Below are positions 1 through 12,478 of a stretch of DNA of 64,000 nt, one piece after another. Below the pieces are notes generated by a model. The model did no database searches and had not been told where the DNA came from. It saw only the letters and a list, made by a program, of their open reading frames with translations. The position numbers and the translations under genes are program-made. Source of the DNA: Nephrocerus scutellatus (Eukaryota; Arthropoda; Insecta; Diptera; Pipunculidae); NCBI GenBank assembly GCA_947095585.1, contig OX352763.1, forward strand, positions 19,083,462 through 19,147,461. Direction: 5' to 3'. The first letter of the stretch is position 1. The number at the start of each line of letters is the position of its first letter.

Positions 1-429
1 TAGTGCAAGTATATTTCAACACATATTCACCAACTACAGAACGTTTAATGTTACGTTTTCTTATCAGTCCGTCAGAAGAGTATATACTCAAAAGAAAATA
101 CCTCCTACAACGTTTTTGATCCTTGGCCTACTAAACATCTGAGTGAACAATCAGCAATGAGCAATGTGGGTGTTGGCTAAAATTGCTGCTATACGCTACA
201 CCTGAAGATGCTGGTAAGCTTCTTTGTTCGGCATGGATATTCATTTTTTTTTTTAATTTTCTCGCAATTTCCTTGTTAATATATTCTTAAGGAAAATATA
301 TCTGCATGCCAAACTGCTGTGTTAATTATATTTTTAGATAACAACATATTTTTTTGCTATATCCTATAAATAAAACAACTTGTATTTAATTGATTTTATT
401 AGTTTATAATTAAAGTACCATCGATGCCA

Positions 430-1200
430 ATAATTTTAGAAAAGAACATCATTTAAATGTCCTCCATATAGAACTGCTTGGACGAGTAAATTCGCTTGCC
501 CCAATTTTGTATGGCATTTTCGTATAAATCGGGTGATATGCCGGCAATTTCAGATTATGGCTTATTGGTATAGACCGTGAATTCAACATAGTCCCAAATA
601 AAAAATTCTGTCAAATTCCGGCAGTAAATTGACTGCATTGTTTGTTCAAATGTGTGACATGTGACACCGCCTTTTTAAAGCTATATAATATGCCCGAATT
701 ATAATAATAATAATATTTATGTGCAACAGACCATTGCGGTCCAGGTCTCGCGACAATTTGTGATGTGCACGTACATTTTTCAGATAAATAGAAGGGACCT
801 TCAATTGAATGCCATATCCGAACGGAGAAGCTTTCCGTGACAAGTTATTACTCTTGGATTGTTTGTCAGACATTCGCGAGAGGTGGGACCGTGAAAAATA
901 CTCTCTGTCTTTCTGAGATTCGAACCACGAACCTCCCGCTCAGAAGTCAAGTCCGTGCACTTATCTGCTGAACCACGTTGCTCACTCGCCCGTTCGAACT
1001 ATCACAAAAATAGTCAGTCAGCATTTTCTGGTGGCAATCTCCACTAACCGTTACTGTGTAGTCAGCTTTATTTATGAAGAAGTATGGGCCAATGACCTCT
1101 CCAGCACGAAACTCGCTGCAAACATTCAATTTTTGTTGATGTAATGGTATTTTGTTGGTGTAGTGGTATTTTGTGAATACCTTCGGGTTGTTGAAATGCC
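430..1200 (-). pseudogene. Decayed mariner-type transposase, split by a SINE
   Basis: Reading the minus strand, 1000-1110 gives GEVIGPYFFINKADYTVTV followed by a decayed tail. After the SINE at 701-991 the frame resumes near 670 with GVTCHTFEQTMQ and then TEFFIWDYVEFTVYTNKP. These match the central and C-terminal parts of IS630/Tc1/mariner transposases (the QDG-T-HT block and the third-aspartate block). The second catalytic aspartate reads glycine (GGC where GAC is expected), a segment between the two blocks is missing, and stops follow. The N-terminal helix-turn-helix half is absent. It is dead. Assignment to mariner is secure; the subgroup is not, although the wording resembles the DD41D element at 46255. 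Confidence 0.7.
701..991 (-). mobile_element. tRNA-derived SINE, copy 1
   Basis: On the minus strand the element opens with a tRNA-like head: a box A-like GTGGTTCAGCAGATAAG near 985-965 and a box B-like GGTTCGAATC near 925-915. A conserved body follows (GTCTGACAAAC, TAACTTGTCACGGAAAG), ending in an ATT-type microsatellite at 701-715. It matches copies at 8371, 32409 and 37957. It interrupts a mariner transposase relic. GCCCG occurs at both edges, but a target-site duplication is not convincing. Confidence 0.75.
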
Positions 1201-1204
1201 CAAA

Positions 1205-2980
1205 TTTTGACAAAAAAATTTAATAATTTACAAACTATGTTGAAGCATGTAATTTTCACAACTAAGTGGTAGGTACAATGTTACAAAATTTAGTTTTTCT
1301 AGAGTTCGTAATAGATTTTGCAAATAAAAACGCTTGTGTTGTACTATTCGTTTTAAATCTTAAACTCACAAATAGCCAAAGTTCACAAATTCACACTGGT
1401 GATTACTTATTATTCACACATAATACTTATATTGACATATAATACTGCTTTACCTACTTGCAAGTAGTCTGGTACAAATTTAAATGATAAATAACTCACT
1501 GCGATAAAGTAAAGGGTATTTATAGCTAATCAATAGTTTCGAGAATGTTGCACTCTTTTCTATTCTATTCTGTTACATCTGAACCATCTAGCAAATATCG
1601 AAATATACTGATAAATTCTAATATAAAACTCATCGTATAACTTTTATATACAAGTACGACTTCATATATGGCACAAGTACCAAATATATCTTTTATATTA
1701 TATTAAATATTTCTGAGCCCAAACATATACAATGGTTTCTGGATATTCCCCAATTCTTATACAATTCAGTACAATGCACATTCTTGAAAAAGTCAATATA
1801 CAGATGGCGCTGTAAATTTTTTTCGTAATAATAAAACAGAAACAGAAATACACATAACTTCACGAAAATCCGAGAAACCCTATGAGAAAAATGGCCGTCC
1901 CTTTTACATTAAAAAACAAGTTTAACAAACAAAAAACAAAAAAAATTGTAACTATTCTTAGGCTATTATGTGGCCAGGGCTAGACCTCGGTTGTAAAGCC
2001 AGAAATTATGATTTAAATTTTAAGGTATTTTTTACTAAATATCCAACCACAAACAATAAAAAGAAGAAAAAACGTTTTAAAAAGGTCATTTTGTTTTGAA
2101 ATATAAACTCAAACATTCGCTGTACCCTTAAATTTGAAGAGAATAGCAGACGGACAGACAACAGCACAACCCAGTGCTAAAACCCATCCAAAAGATTTAA
2201 AAGAGACAAATTAGCTGCGTGTCTAGCAGCATTGCAACATAATTTCTGCAAATTTCAAGACATTTGCACCACTTGCCTCTGTACGGGTCTCTGACGATAC
2301 AAAAAATGCAAATATGCACAAAATAAGAAAAAGAACCAAGACCGGAATTCAAAAAGAAAGTCCATAGTGCCACGCTCCAAGTATCAAACTCAGTACATAG
2401 ACGATGAAGTGCTGTGATTATGCTGTAGAATAATAATTAGCAAAGCACAAACGATATGTTCGACACAAAGATTGAAAAGAACAAATTAGTGTTTTCCGCA
2501 CTTTTTCTATACGATACTTGTACAGTATCTTTCTACGCGTAGGTGTGTTGGCACATAAAAGACTTGTAGTGGCAGTCAAAGTGGCAACACATTTTTTGTA
2601 CCTTCTCTCTATCGTTCTTAGAATGTTGACACTTAATTGTATTTTTATATAATATTTGTATATCCATTGAGACTATCGAGTCATGGTCAAGTGGAACTTC
2701 TCGGTTGGTTTTATTTAACCTCTGGCATTTATCAATTAAAGTTTTTACCTTGGATTACTTTGGTTGGAGAGCACAAATTTAGGTGTCAGGATTTTTATAT
2801 GTGGGAGGTTACTACGCAACTTCGTTTCTTTTTCCATTGGAATTAGAGGTGCCTACTAAAGGCGCAAAGGCACCTATTTAAATTCTTTTATATTAACTTG
2901 CCTGTGTCTGTCGGTTTATATGTCATTCTGTCACGCTTTTTTCATTCTAAATCTGGGAGTAAGTCTCGTACGCGTTTTCA
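1205..2980. other. AT-rich non-coding DNA
   Basis: No coding block, RNA gene or repeat related to the rest of the window was recognised. Short open frames here have no protein-like composition. Confidence 0.5.
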
Positions 2981-2984
2981 GGTG

Positions 2985-4112
2985 TACAGCGTCTTCAGGT
3001 GGGTGTTGAGGTGGGTTTTGAGGTGAGTCATGATGAGCTTTCAGGGGGGATTAGAGGGACTCTTGATGAGGTTTAAACAGGGTTTTGTTTGGGATGTTGA
3101 TTGGCTTTTGGGGTAGTTTTGAGGGTGTCTTGAGATGATGTTAAAGGATTATTAAGAGGGTAACTTGAGGCGGTCTTGAGGATGAACTTAAGGGGGTTAA
3201 TGAAGGGTCTTGAAGGTGGTCTTGAAGGTAGTCTTGAAGGTGGTATTGAGCGCTTGAGGGCGGTTTGATGGAGTCTTTAGATGGTCCATAGGGGGTTTTT
3301 TGTCGGTTTGAGGAGAGTTTTATAGGGCCTTGAGTGGGGTCCTAAAAGGGTTCGTAACGTAGTCTTAAGAGAGTCTTGAGGGGGTTTTTAGAGGGGTCTA
3401 GAGGGAGTTCTGAGTGGATCTTCAGGATCAGGGTGTTGAGGGAGTCTTAAGGAGTTATTGAAGAGGTCGTGAGTGGAACGTTAAGGGGGTTTTTAGGTGG
3501 TCTTGAGACTGTTTTGAGGGGGTCTTAAGGGAACCTTTAAGGGGTTTGAGGGGGTCTTGAGGGAGTATTGATGGGGATAGTAACGTGTTCTTAACGGGGT
3601 ATTGATGTGATCTTGAGGGACTCTTTAGGTGGTCTTGAAGGGGGTCCCGAGGGGGTTTTGTGAGGATCTTAAATGTGGTCTTGAGGGGGTCTTTACGTGG
3701 TTTTGTGGATAGAGTCTTAAGAGGGTTTTGTGGGTGTCTTAAGGGGGTTTCAAATGGATCTTGGGGGGGTTTGAGAGGTAAAGGGAATCTTTAGGTGGTC
3801 TTGAGGGGTTCTTGAGGGAATTTTGAGAGGGTTATGAGTGGAGTCTTGAGGTGGTCTTGAGGTGATCTTGAGAGGGTCTTTAGGTAGTCTTCAGGGGAGT
3901 CCCAAGGAGGTTTTGTGAGGATCTTTAGTGGGGTCTTGGGGAGGTCCTTAGGTGGTCTTGCGGGGATTTTGAGAGGGTCGTGAGTGGAGTCTTGAAATTG
4001 GGTTTAGGTGGTCTTGAGACTGTTATGAGGGGGTCTTAAGGGAACCTTTAAGGGGTTTGAGGGACTATTGATGGTCTTAAAGGAGTATTGTGGTGATCTT
4101 GAGGGAGTCCTT
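2985..4112. repeat. G-rich minisatellite with higher-order structure
   Basis: About 1.1 kb of degenerate repeats of a roughly 12-nt motif close to GGTCTTGAGGGG. The plus strand is rich in G and T and very poor in C. Longer matches recur: the block around GGGAACCTTTAAGGGG lies at about 3531, 3785 and 4042, and GTCCCGAGGGGGTTTTGTGAG at 3644 recurs in diverged form at 3899. The spacing of about 255 bp indicates a higher-order unit of around four copies. No ORF crosses the array. Confidence 0.85.
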
Positions 4113-6039
4113 TTAATATAGTCATAAACCTCAAATGCTTAGCACGGTTCTTTTAAATTATGTGATTTTTTTTAAGCCACAAATATTCCAGATATCCATT
4201 AAAAACATTCCAGCAATTTTCATTTATTTTATTTCTAGTTCTAGTTGCTCCAGATCTACCTATTTATTTTCTACCTTTTAAGGGCGTCATGCTTCAATAA
4301 AAGGATATTTTTTTTTTAAATTTTTATTTAATTTTATTTTAAGATAATTCTACTCAGATTATCTTCCTGCTAGTTAATTGTGAAGCATTCGGAAATCATA
4401 AGTCATAATAGCAAGCTTAATTAACCCTTTTTTTGAGTGGTCCTTCTGCCTCAAATCAAGTCAAATGCAGAAATGTGCCACCATTACCATAACACTGGAA
4501 TAATTCACAAAAGCAGACAGACAACAGAGACTTATATTGTATCCCCAAAGTAAGTTAACTAATGTTCTCTGTTAGAGAAAAATGCCTTTATCCTTTTAAT
4601 GGTGAAAATAAAAGCTGCTGCTATCGGCCAACTTATAGGAGTATGTACGAGTTTCGATGCGTACAAATGGAAAAAAAATATTTGCGCTTCTTGACGTGGC
4701 ACAACAGATGCTCCAAGGACCATCAGGCACTCATACACCATAAGCGCTATGCACGGATATTAAAAAAGGGCAGCTTTTCGCAGGATAATTTTTTTTTTGT
4801 TTTACGTACACAACTGTGCGTATTGTTTTGCCGGATATTAGATTTTATTTCTTTTATTTTATTTTAAAAGACCCTGTAGAAATGTCCTTTTTCATTGTTT
4901 GTAGAGGAACTTTTCTAAATTTTGGAGCTTAATCGGATTGTGAATTATCTTCATTTTAACGTTTGCGTTCTAATGGAAGGGAAAAATGACTTTATTTCCT
5001 CCTCTATTTGTGTGCTTAATTTTGCCTTTGGCTTTTTTTAAGTGCGTTTTTCTTAAGCGAAGGGGTTTTTCCAAAGAAGTACTCTAGCCGACTGAACTCG
5101 AGGAGTCGGCAGTTAATGTTTATAAAACACGACTCATTGCCACAGAAAGGACTCTAGTCAGAAGTTAGTTCACAAACGGATGCCTATATGACTACATAAA
5201 AAAGGATAAAGACGATTTTTGATTTTTATCTTTAATGCCGCAAAAGAAAGCGTACGTAAGTTTTTCGATTTCAGTTAGAAATTTTCCATGAACAGCAATT
5301 GATAATAATGGGGGAGGTGGGGGAAACATGAAAAGGCTTAGTTGGCGTTATCTATTGTGCCTGGAGTGTCGTCGTCCTTGTCGTTTCACAATGAAGCTGC
5401 TTAACTTACAATTTCGAGACAAAAGCGACTTAACAGCATGGATTTGTATATAGTTTAAGGATTTTAGTCGTAGAGCTGCCATTAAAGATTGCTACTGATT
5501 TGTTGAGTATATTATAATGTTGCAGAGCTGGGAGAATAGAAATCCCAATCGAATTGCACGAATAATTAAATTCATTAAACTTTTATCCGACACCAGAAAG
5601 GAAATGCTGTGACCTCTATTAACGTAATTAGTATTCTTATATGCAAGAAGTAACATGAATCGAAACACTAATGATAAACTAATTTCATTGTAAATACATC
5701 TGACTTTGTTTTGGCTACTTTGAGTGGAAAAGATTTAATCTATAAATTAGCTATTTTTCTCATCAGCAAAACATACCACAAGGAAATCAAAACCTCCTTC
5801 TAGACTACAGCTTTAGTAGGTATTTAAATGGCACCTAAGTCTAATTGTGGTAGTCAGACATACGCAGAATTATTCCCCCTATGCTAATTATAGCGGCTGA
5901 TTAATGACTAAAAACTAAATTAAATTAATATGCCGTCTATTCTGACTGATATAAGTGCAATCAAACATCCTAAATAAATCAATTGGCAACCGGTAGCTTT
6001 CCCCACAACAAGGAGAAACGGGCTACTCCGTTTAAAGTA
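4113..6039. other. AT-rich non-coding DNA
   Basis: Nothing coding was recognised. It contains poly-T tracts near 4310 and 4790 and a small hairpin near 5087-5111 (GCCGACT paired with AGTCGGC). Confidence 0.45.
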
Positions 6040-6720
6040 AGTTTGGTGCGAGACCAAAAACCTTGCCTGTCTCGTAACGGCGAGAGGAACAATCCTCTAT
6101 AAGTCCATTCAGATACTGGCTTACGCAGACGATATTGACATCGTTGGTAGAAACCCAAGAGCTGTTCAGGAAGCTTTCATCCAGATCGAGCAGGTGGCAC
6201 GAAATATAGGGATCCACATAAATGAGAGCAAAACAAAGTACATCCACGTCTGCGACAAAAAGATCCAACGTTGGTCCTGCAATTAAAACAGTGGAGCGCG
6301 AATTTGAAGTAGTGTAATCCTTTAACTATCTTGAGTCAACTATAGGAGCCGATAACAGCATGGAACCAGAAATACGCGCACGGTTGCTTAAAGCCAACAA
6401 AGCCTACTATAGTCTGTCAAGACTCTTCAAATCCAGGAACTTAACCATAACATCCAATATAAGACAATGGTCATACACTACTTACATATGGATCCGAGAC
6501 TTGGGTGCTTAGAAAAAAACATTCTGACCTCTTCGCCGCGTTCGAGAGAAAAGTCTTACGGAGAATTGTTGGCCCTGTATGTGAGGATGGACGATTCCGG
6601 AGACTCTATAATGATGAGATCTACGAGCGTTAACGCGATGTCGACATCGTGAAGAAAATTAAGCTCGGTAGGCTCCGGTGGAAAGGACACTCCTCCGATT
6701 TTTCGAGAGTAACTTCGATG
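6040..6720 (+). pseudogene. LINE-B reverse transcriptase fragment
   Basis: Around 6112-6240 the plus strand encodes ILAYADDIDIVGRNPRAVQ and then IGIHINESKTKY, the RT active-site box (YADD) and the block after it. Across several frameshifts it continues to the LRKKHSDLFAAFERK-like C-terminal region near 6505-6560 and the IKLGRLRWKGH block near 6655-6690. The same C-terminal block occurs on the minus strand at 62997-63236. It is a 5'-truncated, frameshifted non-LTR element; neither the endonuclease nor the 3' tail is present. RTE affinity is inferred from the tail of other copies. Confidence 0.75.
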
Positions 6721-7235
6721 TGGAATCTGTACGGATCCAACAATGCAGATATAAATAGTGAAATAAAAAACTGGACAATAAAATGCACAAATAACTACTG
6801 GGAAAATATAGAGGGTCTAAATATCGTATCGTATCCATACACTACTTAAAGAAATTCCTAAACTTTAACCACAAATAGGCGAAAGAGGCCATAAAACTCA
6901 AAAAACAAGAAGAATGTAGACCAATAACAGAACACTATACTTGTAAGTATCATTTACACAAAATAGGAATCAGCAATGACGAGACCTGAAAATTTTGTCA
7001 GGAAGAAGCGGAGACAAGCGGAGAGCTGCTGGGAGGATCTAATAAAATTAAGAATAAACACTATGGGCAAAACAACTATAAGGGTAGAAGATTACCAACA
7101 AATTCCATCCAAAGGAATAATACACTTTATCAAAAAAATAAAAGATTTCTAGGCTCAAAATAATAGGGGGCGGTGCAAGTGACTTGTACACATCCCCAAT
7201 TCTCATAGTATCGTATCGTATCCATACACCACCTA
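6720..7235 (+). pseudogene. RNase H LINE, C-terminal fragment with 3' end
   Basis: Frames here give an element tail with AIKLKKQECRPITEHYT and a Cys/His-like stretch HLHKIGISNDETWKFCQEE, a layout seen downstream of RNase H in LOA/R1-type LINEs. Several frameshifts are needed. The 3' end carries TATCGTATCGTATCCATAC at about 7208. Nearly the same string also lies inside the coding part at about 6824. It joins the LINE-B fragment directly upstream. Confidence 0.55.
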
Positions 7236-8370
7236 ATATCACATAGACTATTGTCATATATGTTATATGTCGAAAGACTAATTAAATATTCAGTTGGCAT
7301 ATCGACTGAAATGAGTGATGATTTTCACTTAATAATGTGGCATTTAGCTAGTTATGAGCCGAATGTTTATGTCAGTCAGTTCTCATTTATTAACATGAAA
7401 AATACTCCAGAGTACACACATGTACACGCATGTCAGACATCTGAATCTTACTTCAAATAATTAATTCGTACCGACATGAAAAGCAAAGCTTTGCACGTCG
7501 TTTGTAAGCTTCCGTATATCAATTGCAAATGTATATAATTCTGCCAAAAAGAGCATTTGCCTGAGCTGCCCGGAGCTAAAAGTAGACATCTCGTTCTGGT
7601 TAGTAAAATGTCGATGACACCGCCAGTCGTCACCAGGCTATTCTAGGTAGTCTGTGGTGGAGTTCGATGTCAAAATTGTGAACCTTGCAAATGAAGATGA
7701 AGTGCCCAGTTGGAGATCTCAACGTAGACGGCAACGAAGACATATTAAGTGCAAGTGCTTGGTGTAGTGCATTTTAATGGGGCTCCGTCAGTCAGTTTAA
7801 TTACTAACTAGGTATCACCACTCAAACTAGAAAATGTCTGCTGCACTTTGGATAATGAATTAGGGTATCCCATAAAAGATGTCTTAGTGCGGTATGTTTA
7901 AGGATGCATCGTTAAATAATTTCCTTCGACAATTAATTCAAAATTTCACCTCATAAAGATATAATTCAACTCAATGGTTGGTGTTGATTATTAAAGATAT
8001 TGAAATCATTAATTATTGTTGCTCATCCACCCGATGTTGATTGATTTCATTGCAAAAAATTTGTTAGAACATAAAAGGAGTCACTATCATAAGAGCAAGA
8101 GCAGTCTGTGCGATTATTCAATTATAAAGCATTCGGGTCAGAAATTAAGTTTCGAGCGTTATGTTGTGTTTGATTTCCGCATAATTAATTGCACTTAATT
8201 CATTTATTAAAGGAGCTTAAACACACATTAAATACAATATAACAAGCTCACGTTAGTGCACAATTAAGGAGACATTAGTTGTTGCGTTAAATTAGACGTT
8301 TACTACATAAAGATATACGTTGTTCGCTAATATGTCTTTAGATGCTGCTGCATTCAAAAGTTAAGCTTTT
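7236..8370. other. Non-coding DNA
   Basis: No coding or repeat match to other parts of the window was recognised. Confidence 0.4.
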
Positions 8371-8632
8371 GTGGGCGCCGTGTCTTTAGTGGCTAGTGTG
8401 TTGTACTATTGACCAGAAGGTTCGAAGTTTGAATCCCAGAAAAACACCAAAAAGCTTGCTTTCAGCCCCAAATCTCGCGAATGTCTGAGAAACTTCAGAG
8501 AGCAATAACTATCATGGAAACCGTTTTAATTTACGTTCCGGATATTGATTTAAATTGTAAGTTCCTTTCATTTGTGTGCTAAACGCACAAAGCGGATGGT
8601 TGTGAGGCCCTGGACCACATCTGTCATTTCAT
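8371..8632 (+). mobile_element. tRNA-derived SINE, copy 2
   Basis: This copy lies on the plus strand and starts with GTGGGCGCCGTG. A box A-like TTTAGTGGCTAGTGTG follows, then a box B-like GTTTGAATCCC near 8427. The body retains AATGTCTGAGAAAC and GAGAGCAATAACTATCATGG, and the 3' part (GGCCCTGGACCACATCTGTC) aligns with the same region of copy 1. It is more diverged than the others. Confidence 0.7.
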
Positions 8633-9059
8633 TTAAAACCAGTTTTTGTTGTTTTCGCTAGACATAGATATCTAAGCTACCCAAAAAATATAGTATATTA
8701 TGCACAAATGCACAAAAAGTTATCATTTAAACAACTGCAGTAAAATCTATAAAATAATTAAATCATACATAGACAGTCAATGTTGTCAAATCGATTACCA
8801 TGACAGCTATGTCTTTTTCAAATTTCATGTCGGGCATAATTAGTAAGTAAGTAGTGAAAAGTGCGCTCTTAACTCCATTTATTTGTTTTCTCTCCCGAAT
8901 ATGCAAGAAATTGAGATCGGAATGTGAAAAGCTTCTTCTGCATGCAGTGGTAAGATAGATTTTGAGTGGCGGAACGTTAAGAGGAATAATTCTTCTGAAA
9001 AACGGCATTCGAATGTTTTAGTCTAAAAAAACCGCTACATTGCATGATTGTTAAAAATT

Positions 9060-9260
9060 TTGCATGGGAGCCCCCCGACGCCTGAACCTGATCACTGCCA
9101 AATTTCAAAAGAAAGTGTTGTCACCGGAAGTACAAATGTGTGCTAAGTTTGAATAAAATCGGGGTTTGGAAAATGGGTTAAAAATTTATCGCAAGATTCC
9201 ACCACCGAACGGACGAACGACAAAACCATGCCCACGCGAAGTTCATGTAGAGAATTTAAA
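9060..9260 (-). repeat. DR1 dispersed repeat, long copy
   Basis: On the minus strand it reads AAATTCTCT, AACTTCGCGTGGGC, GGAATCTTGCGATAAATTTT, CCCCGATTTTATTC and GGGGGCTCCCATGCAAA in order. The same order of blocks occurs on the plus strand at 18160-18366, with shorter pieces at 12395 and 37443. No ORF and no obvious inverted ends were seen; the class is unknown. The 430 bases before it (8633-9059) show nothing recognisable. Confidence 0.65.
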
Positions 9261-9370
9261 AAAACAAATTATGGTTGATTAGTTCTGCAAGAAAACCTGG
9301 ATGTTGAAACTGTGTTATACGGCTGATAGATTTGACAAACTCAGTGAACTTAAATCATCCCTTCATTGTA

Positions 9371-10372
9371 CTTACTTACTTACTTATTTCCTATATTCCC
9401 TTGTGGGTCCTAGGGCCTCTATTACGCCTACGCGTCAAGCTTCAGCTCTCTCCAACTCTTCCCCAATTGCTGTGACTCCTCCTCTACTGTTCTGTGCCAT
9501 GTATTTCTCGGACGACCCGTTCTTCTACCATCCTGAGATAACGGATTCCATTGCATTGCGTAGTTTGCTATGGAACTGTCGCCTTTTCGGAGTGTATGAT
9601 CAATCCACTGCCACTTCCGTCGTTGGATGGCTGTGCCTATTGGTTCCTGACCCGTTCTCTGGTAAAAAAAAAAGTGTTCGTTAGAGATGCGGTTAGGCCA
9701 GAAAACCATTAAGACTTCCGTAGGCACCTATTTACGAACGTTTGTAATCTTTTTGTGATAGTAGCGGTCACTTTCCAAGTGCTACACACATACAACATTT
9801 GAACGGAACAGTCGCAGCTTGGTGTTTAAGCTGATCGCATTGCTTCGCCATATCATGGACATCATTCATTCCAAACCATGATTTTCCTTTGCCGATTCGG
9901 TTGAAAATGTCCTGTTCGGTTCCACTTTCGGTCGAGACAATACTCCCAAGATATTGGAAACTCTCTACTCTCTCTACCGGCTGTCCAACAATGTTAACAT
10001 GAGTTACAGAGTTAGTGCCGAGGTTGATGATTTTGGTTTTGGCAGTATTAATCTTCAAACCCGCAAAATTTTCCTCCCTTTCCAAATTTGTTGTCATTTG
10101 GTGCAGCTCCATAATCCTTTGTGAAAGTAAACAAACGTCGTCAGCATAGTCCAGATGTTTGAGTTGAGTAGTATCGGCGATAGAATGCAACCTTGTCGTA
10201 CCCCACTTAGGATCTCGAATTCTTCTGACAGCTTTCCTCTGTGCAGCACATGACATTTAGAGCCATTATAGGTTGCTTTAATAATAGCTATTAGTTTATC
10301 GGTTATACCTCTCCTGCGCAAGGCGAGCTAGATAAACTGTCTGTTGACACTGTCAAACGCGAGAAAATGCCA
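9371..10372 (-). pseudogene. RTE-a LINE, 3' half with TAAG tail
   Basis: The minus strand encodes, across frameshifts, FDSVNR, an RT palm block SGVRQGCILSPILL (about 10210-10175), LDYADDVCLLSQR (YADD, about 10155), GLKINTAKTKI, VESFQYLGSIVSTESGTEQD and finally WQWIDHTLRKGDSSIANYAM with RGRPRNTW-like wording. This is the RT thumb and C-terminal signature of RTE/BovB-like elements. The 3' UTR ends in TAAGTAAGTAAG (plus-strand ACTTACTTACTTA near 9371-9386), the microsatellite tail expected for RTE. It is 5'-truncated in the RT domain and dead. Confidence 0.8.
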
Positions 10373-12394
10373 AATATTATGGCATCTTCCCTTATTAACA
10401 ACTAACCATACTCATATGTAATGTGAAAAATAAACTACATGTGCAACCATGTACATACACACAAACCGGACAAACTGGTTTGACTACTATTTTGACCAGT
10501 ACATAATGATTTAAACTTATAGTCCGTTAATTTTTGAAATAATCTAATTAATCGTACAGCCTAAAAGTATGCAATTATGAAGAAGTGAGTCGCGGGCAAA
10601 AAAGTTTAAGAACCCCTGCTCTAGGGTAATGGAACAAACCTAGCATATTAAATTGAAGGCGACAAGAGTTTCAGACGAGAGTTACTGATGGAACAAACAA
10701 ACAAACAAAAAAACGAGGAACTACTTGCAGCTGTTTAATTCACAATATTAATATTTTCCAACATCTCGCCGCTTTGCTATGCTGTGCCTTGCTACTTTGG
10801 CTCTGCGTTACATCGATTTCCGGTGCATCCCACAAATAATGCATCTGCAAGGGGTTACCACTTTAACAAGCGCTATATATCCCTGAATATCTGTTGTTGC
10901 CGACGACGAAGATTTATGTAGTACGACAACAGGAGCGAATGGAGTAATCTATAAATGCTTCGAACGCTCTTCAAGAACGAACGACTCAATATTCGGCATT
11001 TAAATTTATGTGTCTCCTGCCAAGCAACCAAGCTCCGCCATCACAACCATCGCGAAAGAAGATTTTGACAATTTCGTGTAAATTGAGGCTAGACCGACCG
11101 ACAGTTCAGTCTCAGTCTCAGTGATGACAACGTGCCTTCCCCGACTTGACTTCGGATGCCAAAAGAAGTGCTTCCTATGCAAACACTCAAACTAAAATTT
11201 GATGAAGGCAAATCAATTTGTCTAAAGTGAAATGTTGGCGACGTTCCCACACGAAGTGATGCAGAGGTTTAACCCTACACATACAATGTCATAGAAAAGT
11301 GCTCTAGTGTCGGTAGTTACAAATCATAAGCTCTATTTTGAAAATGTTGCGACAAAATTTTTTGTAGTATGACAAAGTACTCGCATAACATTTTTTCTAC
11401 CAAACAAGGAGCAGCACCTCTTACATTTTTTTTGCTCTTGGATTTAATGATGAGCCTGTCGTTTGCATGATATTTCAGTCTCGATCGATGTTATCCGACT
11501 CGACTAACGCGTTATGACAAACTTAAAACTACCTTAGGATGTGCACGACAAAAACTTTGAACATAAATCGGCAGCAAGTTTAATGCAATTTTTCCATTCC
11601 CGTGAGTAGATGCAGTGAAATTTTCCGAGTTAGCATTTATTCGTCCTTTCAGTCATCGTCTTTGGCGTTTAGTGCAGAGTGTTATATGTATATGTAAATC
11701 TAAATCTATAGATGTTTGGATGCAACGTGACTGCGGAGAAGCTATTTTTTAACACGTCAACAAATTGTTATTGAAAGTTTGTTGCATAACAAATTGTTTA
11801 ATTGGCACTGCGAAGATACATACATAGTATGGTGGTAGTAAAAAAATACCTGCCACATGGGCGGCTTTTAAATTTCGTCCACTGAACTCTTATAGTGTGA
11901 TATCAATCAGTTTGGCTCAATGCACCACTTTTTTATTTAACTTTTTTATTCAGCGTTACAAAGCAGTATTACGTCCATCACTTTGACGGACATCGGATGT
12001 CACTGCATTCTTTTTTGTTCCCTTTGTACTTTTTAACTAACTGCATGAATACGAGCTATGAAAGTGTTCCCCATACAAACAAGCGAAGCGCAGCATTCAG
12101 AGGAGTGATAGACGAACAATGGACGTCAATATCTCTTTTGAACTGGCTGGCTGAAACTCCCACACTTCACATATGAAGTGGTTGGAATTGGAACTTTTGT
12201 AAGTCTGGTTCGTTTTGGGTCTTCTTTTTTTTTTTTGGTTGTTGATTGAAATAGGTAGATAAAGTGTCATCAATTCTATTGGAATTGGCCATCCTTTTTG
12301 GGTGCAGAGTTACTTTCGTTGATTGAAATTCTTTTCCCAATCACACGACCTTTGGTTATACGAGTAGTATTGTGATAATTTTAAATTCTTCGCT
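10373..12394. other. Non-coding DNA
   Basis: No coding region or shared repeat was recognised. The stretch around 11080-11140, with repeated CAGTCTCAGT, resembles fly 5' leader sequence, but no exon could be attached to it. Confidence 0.4.
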
Positions 12395-12478
12395 TTTTAA
12401 ATTCTCTATATTAACTTCGCGTGTCCATGGCTGGCTGGCCGACAGGCACACCAAATCTTGTGATCAATTTTTAAGCCA
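12395..12478 (+). repeat. DR1 dispersed repeat, short copy
   Basis: AAATTCTC, ACTTCGCGTGTCCATGGCTG and AATCTTGTGATCAATTTTTAA match the DR1 copy at 18160. It runs directly into the Tc1 relic, which suggests a chimeric junction or one insertion into the other. Confidence 0.6.

Noticed and set aside
8371..8440. Possible functional tRNA gene
   Set aside because: Box A and box B are present, but the acceptor and anticodon arms do not pair and the sequence continues into the shared SINE body.
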